From Pseudomonadota bacterium (lineage in GTDB: Bacteria; Myxococcota; Myxococcia; Myxococcales; Anaeromyxobacteraceae), in contig JAEYZK010000355.1 of the NCBI GenBank assembly GCA_023428085.1, positions 1 to 14,500 of the forward strand: a DNA stretch of 14,500 bases, written 5' to 3'. Position numbers and translations under genes: made by a program. This document shows, one piece after another, positions 1 through 6,948 of the stretch (position 1 is its first letter; the number at the start of each line of letters is the position of its first letter). The notes under the pieces are model-generated. The model was given only the letters and a program-made list of their open reading frames with translations, searched no databases and was not told where the DNA came from.

Positions 1-1765
1 CCCGCCGGCCGCGTGGATGCGCCGGCGAAGGCGCCGGCGGGTCCGCCTCCGTACGGTCGGGGCCGCCGTCGCCGTCGAACACGAGGTCCGACGAGAGGGA
101 CGCGAACCGCACGCCGCGCCGGGCGCAGGCCTCGGCCATGCTGCGCAGCGCGGCGGCGGCGCGCCGGCCGTGGGGCAGCTCGTCCTCCTCCGGAGGATCC
201 TCGGCGCGCGTCTCCCACGCGTTCACGACCGCCCACGCCCGGTGGCGGTCCAGCGCCGCGGCGACCGCCTCGCCGGCCGCGTGCTCCGGGCTCTCGATCC
301 GCACGCACGCGATCCCGCGCTCGGCGCACGCCCGCGCGAAGGCCTCGCCGAGGCCCGCCCGCTCGCCGAGCACCAGGAGGGCGGGACCGCCGCCGAACGC
401 CGTGGGGTGCGGATACTCCACGGCGGGCGGGTGCGGCGCGCGGCCGGGGTCCTCCTCCTCCGCGCACGCCGGGAACACGCGCCCCGGCCGGCGCCACCAG
501 CCGCGCTCCGCCAGCGCAGGGTGCTCGAACCGCTCTCCGCGCGCGAGGGCGCGCGTCATCGCCGCCAGGGCGGTGGGCCGCGGGCGCGGGGCGCGGACGT
601 CGAACGGACCCGGCTCGTAGTGTCCGCGGTCGGCGATCACGAGCGAGTCCCAGTCGAAGGCGCCCAGGGCCGACCAGACGGTCACGCCGCGCACGTCGGC
701 CCCCGCCCGGCGGACCGCGACGGCCGCGTCCCACGCCTCGGCCAGCCAGCGGAGCTGATCCTCGCGGCCGCCGCCGAGGTGGACCTCCGTGAGCGCGACC
801 GGGATCCCGTAGCGGCGCCAGGCCTCGGCGAGCACCCAGCCGTGCCCGGCGACGCCGGCGGGCACGCGCGCCGCCTCCACGTCCGCGTAGGCGTCGCGGC
901 CGTTCCCGCCGTGCGACCACGCGGGGTAGCGCTCGAGCCGCTCGTCGAGGTGGCGATCGCTCGTGACGTAGTAGTTGAGGCCGACGACGTCGGGCGGCGT
1001 CGGCCGCTCCCGGAACCAGGCCAGCTCGGCCGCGGTCGCGCCGCCGCACACGATCAGGTGCTCGTGCAGCCGGTGCCCGTCGTCCACGCGTCCGCAGAGC
1101 AGGTCGATCCCGAGCCACCTGCGCGCGTTGTCGAACGCGGCCTGGTACGCGAGGCGCGGCGTCGAGGTCGTCCGGCCCAGGTCCTCGGTCTGGACGAGCC
1201 GTGCGCCCGGGACGGCGGCGCGGATCGCCTCCATCGCGAGGACCGTGGCGCGGAGCTCGGCGAGCAGCGCGCGCACGAAGGTGCGCTCGTCGCGGCCGTG
1301 CGGGTACCAGTGGCCGTACAGCCCGGAGAAGCGCGCCGTGGTCACCGGCTCGTTCACCGGCGTCCACGCCTCGACCCACGGGTACCGGCGCGCCACGGCG
1401 CCGGCGTGGTCCGCGAACCTCTCCGGGAACGCGGGATCGAGCAGGTCGGTCCCGGGCGGTCCGCTCCCGTGGTGGAGGAGGCCGACGATCGGCCGGACGC
1501 CGCGGTCGCGGAGGCGGGCCAGGCCGGCGTCGGCGAGGCGCCAGTCGGGGCCCGCGCGCCCGCGCGGCGCGGCGTGCTCCCAGAGCACCGGGTAGCGGAG
1601 CGCGCGGACGCCGAGGTCCGCGATCCGGTCGAGGTCGTCCTCCGCGCGGTCGAGGTGCCCGCTCCGGGCGAGCTGGTCGAACCAGCGATCGCCGACGCGG
1701 TTGACCGTGCACTCGATGCCCGCCCAGAGCTCGGGGAGGTCCCCGTGCGTCGCGCCGTCGGGCAT
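1..1765 (-). CDS. GH1-type glycosidase fused to RmlD-like sugar-nucleotide reductase domain (partial, C-terminus off left edge)
   Basis: 588 codons are visible; the gene starts at ATG 1765 and runs past base 1. The N-terminal ~430 residues read as a GH1-type TIM barrel: the acid/base Glu139 lies in TPVNEPVT and the probable nucleophile Glu327 in ALTEVHLGG, with GLNYYVTSD between them. From about residue 460 an NAD(P)-binding reductase domain begins (LLVLGERAGLG, then SSDLVFDGDGG), as in dTDP-4-dehydrorhamnose reductase RmlD. Where RmlD has the catalytic YGRSK, this protein reads HPRGR (583-587), so both the Tyr and the Lys appear to be lost. No signal peptide is seen, so it is probably cytoplasmic. 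The start codon overlaps the glf stop (TGATG), which implies translational coupling. Fusions of this kind are known to me beside UDP-galactopyranose mutase genes, but their substrate is not established. The domain calls are solid; the function is inferred. Confidence 0.85.
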   Translation of the reverse strand, partial: MPDGATHGDLPELWAGIECTVNRVGDRWFDQLARSGHLDRAEDDLDRIADLGVRALRYPVLWEHAAPRGRAGPDWRLADAGLARLRDRGVRPIVGLLHHGSGPPGTDLLDPAFPERFADHAGAVARRYPWVEAWTPVNEPVTTARFSGLYGHWYPHGRDERTFVRALLAELRATVLAMEAIRAAVPGARLVQTEDLGRTTSTPRLAYQAAFDNARRWLGIDLLCGRVDDGHRLHEHLIVCGGATAAELAWFRERPTPPDVVGLNYYVTSDRHLDERLERYPAWSHGGNGRDAYADVEAARVPAGVAGHGWVLAEAWRRYGIPVALTEVHLGGGREDQLRWLAEAWDAAVAVRRAGADVRGVTVWSALGAFDWDSLVIADRGHYEPGPFDVRAPRPRPTALAAMTRALARGERFEHPALAERGWWRRPGRVFPACAEEEDPGRAPHPPAVEYPHPTAFGGGPALLVLGERAGLGEAFARACAERGIACVRIESPEHAAGEAVAAALDRHRAWAVVNAWETRAEDPPEEDELPHGRRAAAALRSMAEACARRGVRFASLSSDLVFDGDGGPDRTEADPPAPSPAHPRGRR

Positions 1766-2907
1766 CAGGCGTGGCCTTCGACGGCGGCCGCGGCCGGGAG
1801 GGTCGCGCCGTCGGCGCGGGCCTCGAGGAGCCGCCGCGCCAGGGTCAGCGCCTGGGCGACGACCTGGTCCATGTTGTAGTAGCGGTACGTCCCGAGCCGG
1901 CCGGCGAAGTGCACCCGCGGCGTCGAGAGGGCGAGCCGCTCGTACTTCCGGTACAGGGCCTGGTTCTCGGGGCGCGGCACCGGGTAGTAGGGGTCGCCCT
2001 CGTCCGTCGGGTACTCGTAGACGATGCTCGTCTTCTCGTGCTCCTGCCCGGTGAGCCACTTGAACTCGGTGATCCGGGTGTACGCGTTCTCGTTGGGGTA
2101 GTTCACGACCGGCGCCGGCTGGAACTGGCGCAGATCGTGGGTCTCGTGGCGGAACGCGAGCGAGCGGTACGGCAGCTTGCCGAGCGCGAAGTCGAAGTAC
2201 TCGTCGATGGGACCCGTGTAGATCGTCTCGCGGAACGGCAGGAACTGCTCGGCCTCCCGGTGGTCGGCGTTGAGCAGGATCTTGATGTTCGGGTGGGCGA
2301 CCATCCGCTCGAACATCCGCGTGTAGCCGTGGCGGGGCATCGCCTGGAACCGGTCCGTGAAGTACCGGTCGTCGCGGTTGGTGCGGACCGGCACGCGCGC
2401 GGTGACGGCCGCGTCGAGCTCCGAGGGGTCGAGGCCCCACTGCTTGCGGGTGTAGTGCTTGAAGAACTTGTCGTACAGCTCGCGCCCGACCCGCGAGACG
2501 ATGACGTCCTCGGAGGTGCGGACCTCCGGGCGCGGCTCGGCGCGCTCCGCCAGGAACCTCTCCATCTCGAAGGAGTCGAGCCGCGTCCCGTACAGCTCGT
2601 TGATGGTGTCGAGGTTGATCGGGATCGGCACGAGGCGGCCGTCCACCCAGGCCTTCACCCGGTGCTGGTACGGGCGCCACTCGGTGAAGCGGGAGAGGTA
2701 CTCGAACACGGCCTCGGAGTTGGTGTGGAAGATGTGGGGCCCGTACCGGTGGACGAGGAGGCCCGCGGCGTCGTGGTGGTCGAACGCGTTGCCGCCCACG
2801 TGCGCGCGCCGGTCCACGACGACGACCTTGAGCCCCGCGGCGGCGAGCCGCTCCGCCACCACGGCCCCCGCGAAGCCGGCCCCGACGACGAGGTAGTCGA
2901 AGATCAC
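1765..2907 (-). CDS. glf: UDP-galactopyranose mutase
   Basis: 380 residues, the usual family length. The enzyme interconverts UDP-galactopyranose and UDP-galactofuranose using reduced FAD, supplying Galf for surface polysaccharide or glycolipid. Visible signatures are the N-terminal FAD dinucleotide fold (DYLVVGAGFAGAVVAERL, Gly9/Gly11/Gly14), VGGNAFD, HRYGPHIFHTN, the TGPIDEYFD segment, and the C-terminal GRLGTYRYYNMDQVV that closes the FAD site. The start is GTG 2907: an AGGAG sits 8 nt upstream and the codon forms a GTGA overlap with the glycosyltransferase stop. The stop overlaps the ATG of the GH1-RmlD gene by one base. Both overlaps indicate a single coupled operon. The protein is cytoplasmic. 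No unusual residues were noticed. Confidence 0.96.
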   Translation of the reverse strand: MIFDYLVVGAGFAGAVVAERLAAAGLKVVVVDRRAHVGGNAFDHHDAAGLLVHRYGPHIFHTNSEAVFEYLSRFTEWRPYQHRVKAWVDGRLVPIPINLDTINELYGTRLDSFEMERFLAERAEPRPEVRTSEDVIVSRVGRELYDKFFKHYTRKQWGLDPSELDAAVTARVPVRTNRDDRYFTDRFQAMPRHGYTRMFERMVAHPNIKILLNADHREAEQFLPFRETIYTGPIDEYFDFALGKLPYRSLAFRHETHDLRQFQPAPVVNYPNENAYTRITEFKWLTGQEHEKTSIVYEYPTDEGDPYYPVPRPENQALYRKYERLALSTPRVHFAGRLGTYRYYNMDQVVAQALTLARRLLEARADGATLPAAAAVEGHA

Positions 2908-4088
2908 GGGGCGAGCTCCTGCGCGTCCAGGACGCGCGCGCGGTGCCGGTGCGTGGCGTGCGCGGCGGCCTCGAGCAGCTCGCGCATCCGCCGCCAGGTC
3001 GCGTCCCAGGACTGCCCGGCCAGGAATCGATCCACCTCGGGCAGCCAGCGCGCGCGGTCCTGGACGAGGCTCGCCTCGACCGCCGCGATGAACCCCGGGA
3101 CGGAGTCGGCGATCCGCACCAGGCCCAGCTCGCCGTACGGGCGGACGACGTCCCGGATCGAGGTCGAGACCACGGGCCTCCCGGCGGCGAGGTACTCCGG
3201 CGTCTTCGTGGGGCTGATGAACCGCGTGGCCTCGTTGCGCGCGAACGGCATGAGCGCGACGTCCCACCCGGCGATGTACGCGGGGAGCTCGGGGTACCGC
3301 CGCTGCCCGAGCCAGTGGAGGTTCGGCCGCCGGGGCAGGTCCTCGGGCGCGATCTTGGCGAGCGGCCCGAGCATCACGAGCTGCCAGCCCGGCCGCGCGG
3401 CGGCGACGCCGTCGATGAGCGCGAGGTCCATGCGCTCGTCGATGACGCCGAAGAACCCCAGGCGCGGGCCGGGGAGCGCGCGCTGGTCGGCGGGCTGCGG
3501 CAGCGGTCGCCGCGCCGCCGCGAAGTGGTGGACGTCCACGCTGCTCGGGAACGCGTGCGCGTTCGCGTGGCGGTCGCGCTTCGCCTCGTACAGGGAGTTC
3601 CCCCCGGTGAAGACGACGTGGGCCCGGGCGAGGAGCTCGGCCTCGCGGCGCAGGAGCGCCGGGGGCGCGCCGCGGAACGCGGAGAGCTCGTCCATGCAGT
3701 CGTAGGCGACGGCGAGCGGGGCCAGGTGGCGCGTGAACGGCAGCGCCATCGGCGTGTAGTACCAGAGCAGGTACCGGTGGGCGCCCTCGGCGGCGAGGTG
3801 CCCGGCGAGGAGCTCCCGGAGCGCGTCGTGCGTGCCCTCCTCCCCCAGCCCGGGGGGCAGGTGCGGGGTGACGACGCGGACGCCCTCGGGCGCGTGCGTC
3901 GTCTCGAGGCGCGCGGGACCGGCGTCCGGCACGGGCTCCTCGACGAAGTAGACGCGCCGCTCCCGCGCGAACCGCGACATGAGGTGATGCGGTCGCTGGA
4001 AGACGTGGTTCCACCGCAGGTGAGAGAGGCAGACCAGATCGGCCGCCGCGGTCGGGGTGGAGGCGTGGGAGGGCGGCGGGCTGTGCAT
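2904..4088 (-). CDS. GT-B family glycosyltransferase, TuaH-like (probable galactofuranosyl- or related transferase)
   Basis: 394 residues. The N-terminus (LSHLRWNHVFQRPHHLMSRF) is typical of the TuaH-like group of family-4-type glycosyltransferases that often sit next to glf. The C-terminal nucleotide-sugar domain has FARNEATRFISPTKTPEYLA followed by AGRPVVST; Glu298 of PEYL is the position of the conserved donor-binding Glu in the GT4 E-x7-E region. No transmembrane segment or signal peptide is visible, so it would act on the cytoplasmic face of the membrane. The ATG at 4088 is chosen because GAGGAG precedes it by about 10 nt. The gene overlaps glf by 4 nt (GTGA). Pairing with glf suggests that it uses UDP-Galf or extends a Galf-containing glycan; this is inferred from position only. 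Confidence 0.88.
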   Translation of the reverse strand: MHSPPPSHASTPTAAADLVCLSHLRWNHVFQRPHHLMSRFARERRVYFVEEPVPDAGPARLETTHAPEGVRVVTPHLPPGLGEEGTHDALRELLAGHLAAEGAHRYLLWYYTPMALPFTRHLAPLAVAYDCMDELSAFRGAPPALLRREAELLARAHVVFTGGNSLYEAKRDRHANAHAFPSSVDVHHFAAARRPLPQPADQRALPGPRLGFFGVIDERMDLALIDGVAAARPGWQLVMLGPLAKIAPEDLPRRPNLHWLGQRRYPELPAYIAGWDVALMPFARNEATRFISPTKTPEYLAAGRPVVSTSIRDVVRPYGELGLVRIADSVPGFIAAVEASLVQDRARWLPEVDRFLAGQSWDATWRRMRELLEAAAHATHRHRARVLDAQELAP

Positions 4089-4152
4089 GCGATCTCGGCT
4101 CCTCGGTGGGCTTCGTCCAAGGTGCACACTTCGGCGTCGGACGGCAGGCGCG

Positions 4153-4179
4153 GCGTCGGGGCTCCGCCCCCCCGGACGC
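4153..4179 (-). terminator. GC-rich hairpin between GH2 and glycosyltransferase genes
   Basis: The inner stem is GGGGC-TCC-GCCCC (4158-4170). An outer stem GCGTC/GACGC (4153-4157 with 4175-4179) is separated by a one-sided 4-nt internal loop. It lies 47 nt past the GH2 stop and 65 nt before the glycosyltransferase start. No T-tract follows on either strand, so it is at best a weak terminator or processing site. Such stems also arise by chance in DNA this rich in G+C. Confidence 0.25.
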
Positions 4180-4225
4180 ACGCCCGCCCTCCGGGCCGCG
4201 CCCGGGGTGTCGCCCGCATCCACGC

Positions 4226-6109
4226 TCAGTGAGCGGCGGTGGGCGGTGCTTCCCGCCCGGCCTCGCGGGCGCCGTCGCGCGCCGGCGGGGGCGCGGGAGG
4301 CATCGGGATGTCGCTGAACCGCCGCGCGCCGCGCGTCGCGGCCGCGATCTGCTCGAGCGGGAACTTCGGCGTGCGATCGGACCGCAGCAGGCCGTTGATC
4401 TCCTGGAACGTGTCCGCGAACTGCGTGTAACAGAACCCGGCGAACATCTGGAGCGAGCGGACGACCTCGAGGAGCTCCGCGTACCGGCGGGCGAACGCGT
4501 CGCCGTCCGCGGCGCGCGAGTAGCCCCACTCGTGCCCGCGCGCGTGGCCGATGGCGATCCCGCCGAACTCCGAGAGCAGGATCGGGTGGTCGGCCTGGTG
4601 CACCTGCGGTGACAGCACGAGGGCGCGGCCGCCGGGGCGTTCCCGGCGGAACAGCCGCGGGCGGACCTCGTCGGAGTGGTACCGGGCCGCGATCTGGGCC
4701 GGGTCGCCGTCGTAGTCGTGCACGCCGATCATGTCGGTCGCGACGCTCTCCCAGCCGTCGTTGCCGATGACGGGGCGGGTGGGATCGAGCGTCTTCGTGA
4801 GGTGGTAGAGCGCCTCGACGTAGTGGCGCTGCGACGCGATCGACGGCAGGTTGGGGACGCCCCAGGACTCGTTGAACGGGACCCAGGTCACGATGCACGG
4901 GTGGCTGAAGTCCCGGTCCACGACCTCCTGCCACTCGCGCACGAGCCGCTCGACCGAGTCGCGCGTGAACCGGTAGGCGCTCGGCATCTCCTCCCAGACG
5001 ACGAGGCCGAGGCGGTCGGCCCAGTACAGGTAGCGCGGGTCCTCGACCTTCTGGTGCTTGCGCACGCCGTTGAACCCCATGGCGCGGGCGAGCTCCACGT
5101 CGCGGCGGAGCGCGTCGTCGTCGGGGGCGGTGAGGCCGCACCCGTCCCAGTACCCCTGATCGAGCACGAGGCGGAGCGGATAGGGGCGGCCGTTGAGCAC
5201 GAAGCGGTCCCCCTCGATCCCGACCTCGCGGATCGCCGTGTAGCCGTCCACCGCGTCCACGAGCGTTCCGTCCCCGCGCCGCAGCTCGAGCCGGACGTCG
5301 ATGAGCGTGGGCGAGGACGGGGACCAGAGCAGCTCGTTCCGGAAGTCGTCGATGCCCGGGTCGGAGAGGCCGATCGCGCGGTGCACCTCGCCGGCCACCA
5401 CCTCGTAGCGGTCGCTCGCCAGCGTCTGCCCGCCGGAGGAGAGGTGCACGCGGAGCTCGAGCGGCCCGGCGGGCGCGACGCCCTCCAGCTGGGCGGCCAC
5501 GGCGAGCTCCCAGCGCGCGAGGCTCGGCGTCCAGCGGACGCGGGCGATGCGCGTCGGGGGCGCCCGCTCGAGCCAGACGGTCTGCCAGATGCCGGTGGTC
5601 CGCGGGTACCAGATCGAGTGGGGCTCGCGCTGCCAGTCCTGCTTGCCGCGGGGCTTCGCGAGATCCTGGGGATCGTCGAAGGCGTGGACCACGACCTCCT
5701 GCGACCCGGCGCCCGTGACCAGCTCGGTGACGTCCGCGTGGAAGGGCGTGTAGCCGCCCTCGTGGAAGGCGCAGCGGGCGCCGTTCACCCAGACCGTCGC
5801 GGCGTGATCCACCGCGCCGAAGTGGAGGATGAGCCGCTCGCCGGGCGGGAGCGGCGGCACGTCGAACGTGCGCCGGTACCAGCACGCCCGCAGGAACCCG
5901 GTCTCCCCGACGCCGCTGCGGGCGGTCTCGGGCGCGAACGGGACGAGGATGCGGCGGTCGAAGCGGACCTCGTCCGGCCGCCGCCACCGCCCCTCGGCGT
6001 CGAGCGCGAACTCCCACCAGCCGTCGAGCGAGACCCAGCCCGGCCGGCGGAGCTGGGGGCGCGGGTACCCCCGCCGTCCCACGTCGGGGGCGTCTTCCGG
6101 ACCTCCCAT
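4226..6109 (-). CDS. glycoside hydrolase family 2 (beta-galactosidase/beta-glucuronidase type)
   Basis: 627 residues with the three-part GH2 layout: an N-terminal jelly-roll sugar-binding domain (about 15-190, with GWWEFALD, ILVPFAPE, HFGAVDHAATVWVNG and TTGIWQTVWLE), an immunoglobulin-like domain (about 195-305) and a TIM barrel (from about 310, FNGVRKHQKVEDPRYLYWAD). Acid/base Glu414 lies in VPFNESWG and nucleophile Glu514 in LLSEFGG; both are intact. No signal peptide is seen, so it should act in the cytoplasm on imported or internal oligosaccharides. Family 2 includes beta-galactosidases, glucuronidases and mannosidases, and the substrate cannot be read from the sequence. No Shine-Dalgarno precedes ATG 6109, but a TAGCCT hexamer ends 6 nt before it, suggesting a leaderless transcript. 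The glycosyltransferase-glf genes follow 137 nt downstream on the same strand. The last ~25 residues are Ala/Pro/Arg-rich and low complexity. Confidence 0.93.
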   Translation of the reverse strand: MGGPEDAPDVGRRGYPRPQLRRPGWVSLDGWWEFALDAEGRWRRPDEVRFDRRILVPFAPETARSGVGETGFLRACWYRRTFDVPPLPPGERLILHFGAVDHAATVWVNGARCAFHEGGYTPFHADVTELVTGAGSQEVVVHAFDDPQDLAKPRGKQDWQREPHSIWYPRTTGIWQTVWLERAPPTRIARVRWTPSLARWELAVAAQLEGVAPAGPLELRVHLSSGGQTLASDRYEVVAGEVHRAIGLSDPGIDDFRNELLWSPSSPTLIDVRLELRRGDGTLVDAVDGYTAIREVGIEGDRFVLNGRPYPLRLVLDQGYWDGCGLTAPDDDALRRDVELARAMGFNGVRKHQKVEDPRYLYWADRLGLVVWEEMPSAYRFTRDSVERLVREWQEVVDRDFSHPCIVTWVPFNESWGVPNLPSIASQRHYVEALYHLTKTLDPTRPVIGNDGWESVATDMIGVHDYDGDPAQIAARYHSDEVRPRLFRRERPGGRALVLSPQVHQADHPILLSEFGGIAIGHARGHEWGYSRAADGDAFARRYAELLEVVRSLQMFAGFCYTQFADTFQEINGLLRSDRTPKFPLEQIAAATRGARRFSDIPMPPAPPPARDGAREAGREAPPTAAH

Positions 6110-6115
6110 GCACGT

Positions 6116-6121
6116 AGGCTA
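6116..6121 (-). promoter_or_regulatory. candidate -10 element (TAGCCT) for leaderless GH2 transcript
   Basis: TAGCCT on the minus strand ends exactly 6 nt before the ATG at 6109, which would place the transcription start on or next to the A of the start codon. No purine-rich ribosome site is present there. No good -35 box is seen. The same layout occurs before the DUF4142 and VOC genes. Confidence 0.4.
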
Positions 6122-6246
6122 AGTCCGCCGGGCTGGATGCGCCGCGCGCGCTCCCGGCCGTCCGGGCGCCTGGGGGCCCCGCCCGGAGCCCGCCCGGAGA
6201 CGCACCGACCGTGGAGGTCCCGGGAGACGGCGCGCGAGGGGGAGGC

Positions 6247-6252
6247 TACAAT
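6247..6252 (+). promoter_or_regulatory. -10 box (TACAAT) for the 6294 gene
   Basis: TACAAT matches the sigma-70 consensus TATAAT at five of six positions and stands out in DNA this rich in G+C. The expected transcript start is near 6259, giving a leader of about 35 nt that contains a 16-bp palindrome and the ribosome site AAAGGA (6283-6288). No clear -35 hexamer is seen at the usual spacing, so activator dependence is possible. Confidence 0.5.
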
Positions 6253-6261
6253 CGAGCCGTG

Positions 6262-6277
6262 GCGCCCGCGCGGGCGC
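6262..6277. repeat. perfect 16-bp palindrome in the 5' leader of the 6294 gene
   Basis: GCGCCCGCGCGGGCGC is identical to its reverse complement. It begins a few bases after the predicted transcript start and ends 16 nt before the ATG. It could be an operator for a dimeric repressor. As RNA it can form only an imperfect hairpin, because there is no loop unless the centre opens. Confidence 0.55.
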
Positions 6278-6293
6278 GCACGAAAGGACGCTG

Positions 6294-6947
6294 ATGGCCA
6301 CGGCTCCCGCTCCCCGCTCCGACGCCGCGCCGTTCGAGGGTCCGCCGCCGCCGGCCTCGCTCCGGCCGCGGTTCGCGCGGACGATGGACTACCTCGAGGC
6401 GCTGCCCGACGGCATCCACTCCTACCCCCACTGCCTGGCGCGCGCCGGCATCCTGCAGACGTTCGTGGGCGCGATGCCGCCGCCGGTGCAGCCGCTGGAT
6501 CCCTGGGTGGCCGCGCTCCTGCGCCCCTCGCCGCGCGCGTACGTGCCCGAGGTGGTGCTCCACGCGTCGCTCTTCGCGATGGCCGACGCGGCCGGGATGG
6601 ACGACGCACGGTTCCTCGAGTGGAACCGATCGACCAACCGCGCGCTCTACGGCGGGCTCCTCTACCGCGCGCTCATGGCGATCTTCTCGCCGATGCAGCT
6701 CATCGAGCGCGCCCCGAAGCGCTGGGAGAACTTCCACCCCGGGACGACGCTCACCGTCCGGTCCACCGGTCCGCACGAGGCGCTCGCGACGCTGGTCTTC
6801 CCGGAGCGCCTCCTCACGCCGCTCACCTTGACGGTGTACGCGGGCGCCTTCGCGGCGGCCCTGGAGCACGCCCGCGCGCACGACGTCACGGTCGAGCTGC
6901 GGACGGCCGGCGCCACCTCGGGCGAGTTCCTGGCGCGCTGGCGCTAG
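6294..6947 (+). CDS. hypothetical protein, DUF2378-like outline (myxobacterial paralogous family)
   Basis: 217 residues. The ATG at 6294 has AAAGGA 5 nt upstream and a TACAAT -10 box further back. After a Pro/Ala-rich leader (1-25) comes a mostly helical, soluble body with GIHSYPHCLARAGILQTF, WNRSTNRALYGGLLYRALMA and, near residues 140-145, the sequence WENFHPGTTLTV. The order (helical N-half, W..FH.GT strand, Gly-Pro turn, C-terminal helix plus strand ending in RW) resembles the DUF2378/TIGR02265 proteins expanded in myxobacteria, whose role is unknown. The similarity is recalled in outline only and may be wrong. No signal peptide or membrane segment is visible. The gene is divergent from GH2 and convergent with the S1C protease, whose stop lies one base away. 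Confidence 0.82.
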   Translation: MATAPAPRSDAAPFEGPPPPASLRPRFARTMDYLEALPDGIHSYPHCLARAGILQTFVGAMPPPVQPLDPWVAALLRPSPRAYVPEVVLHASLFAMADAAGMDDARFLEWNRSTNRALYGGLLYRALMAIFSPMQLIERAPKRWENFHPGTTLTVRSTGPHEALATLVFPERLLTPLTLTVYAGAFAAALEHARAHDVTVELRTAGATSGEFLARWR

Positions 6948-6948
6948 A

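Noticed and set aside
17..1879. Long open frame on the plus strand opposite the GH1-RmlD gene
   Set aside because: Low-complexity Arg/Ala/Val/Glu-rich product without motifs; it is the antisense of a gene with recognisable catalytic residues and an operon overlap. Such frames are expected when nearly every third codon base is G or C.
6116..6293. Small gene on the minus strand in the GH2/6294 divergent region
   Set aside because: The open frame lacks a ribosome site and motifs and covers the clear -10 box, palindrome and ribosome site of the plus-strand gene.
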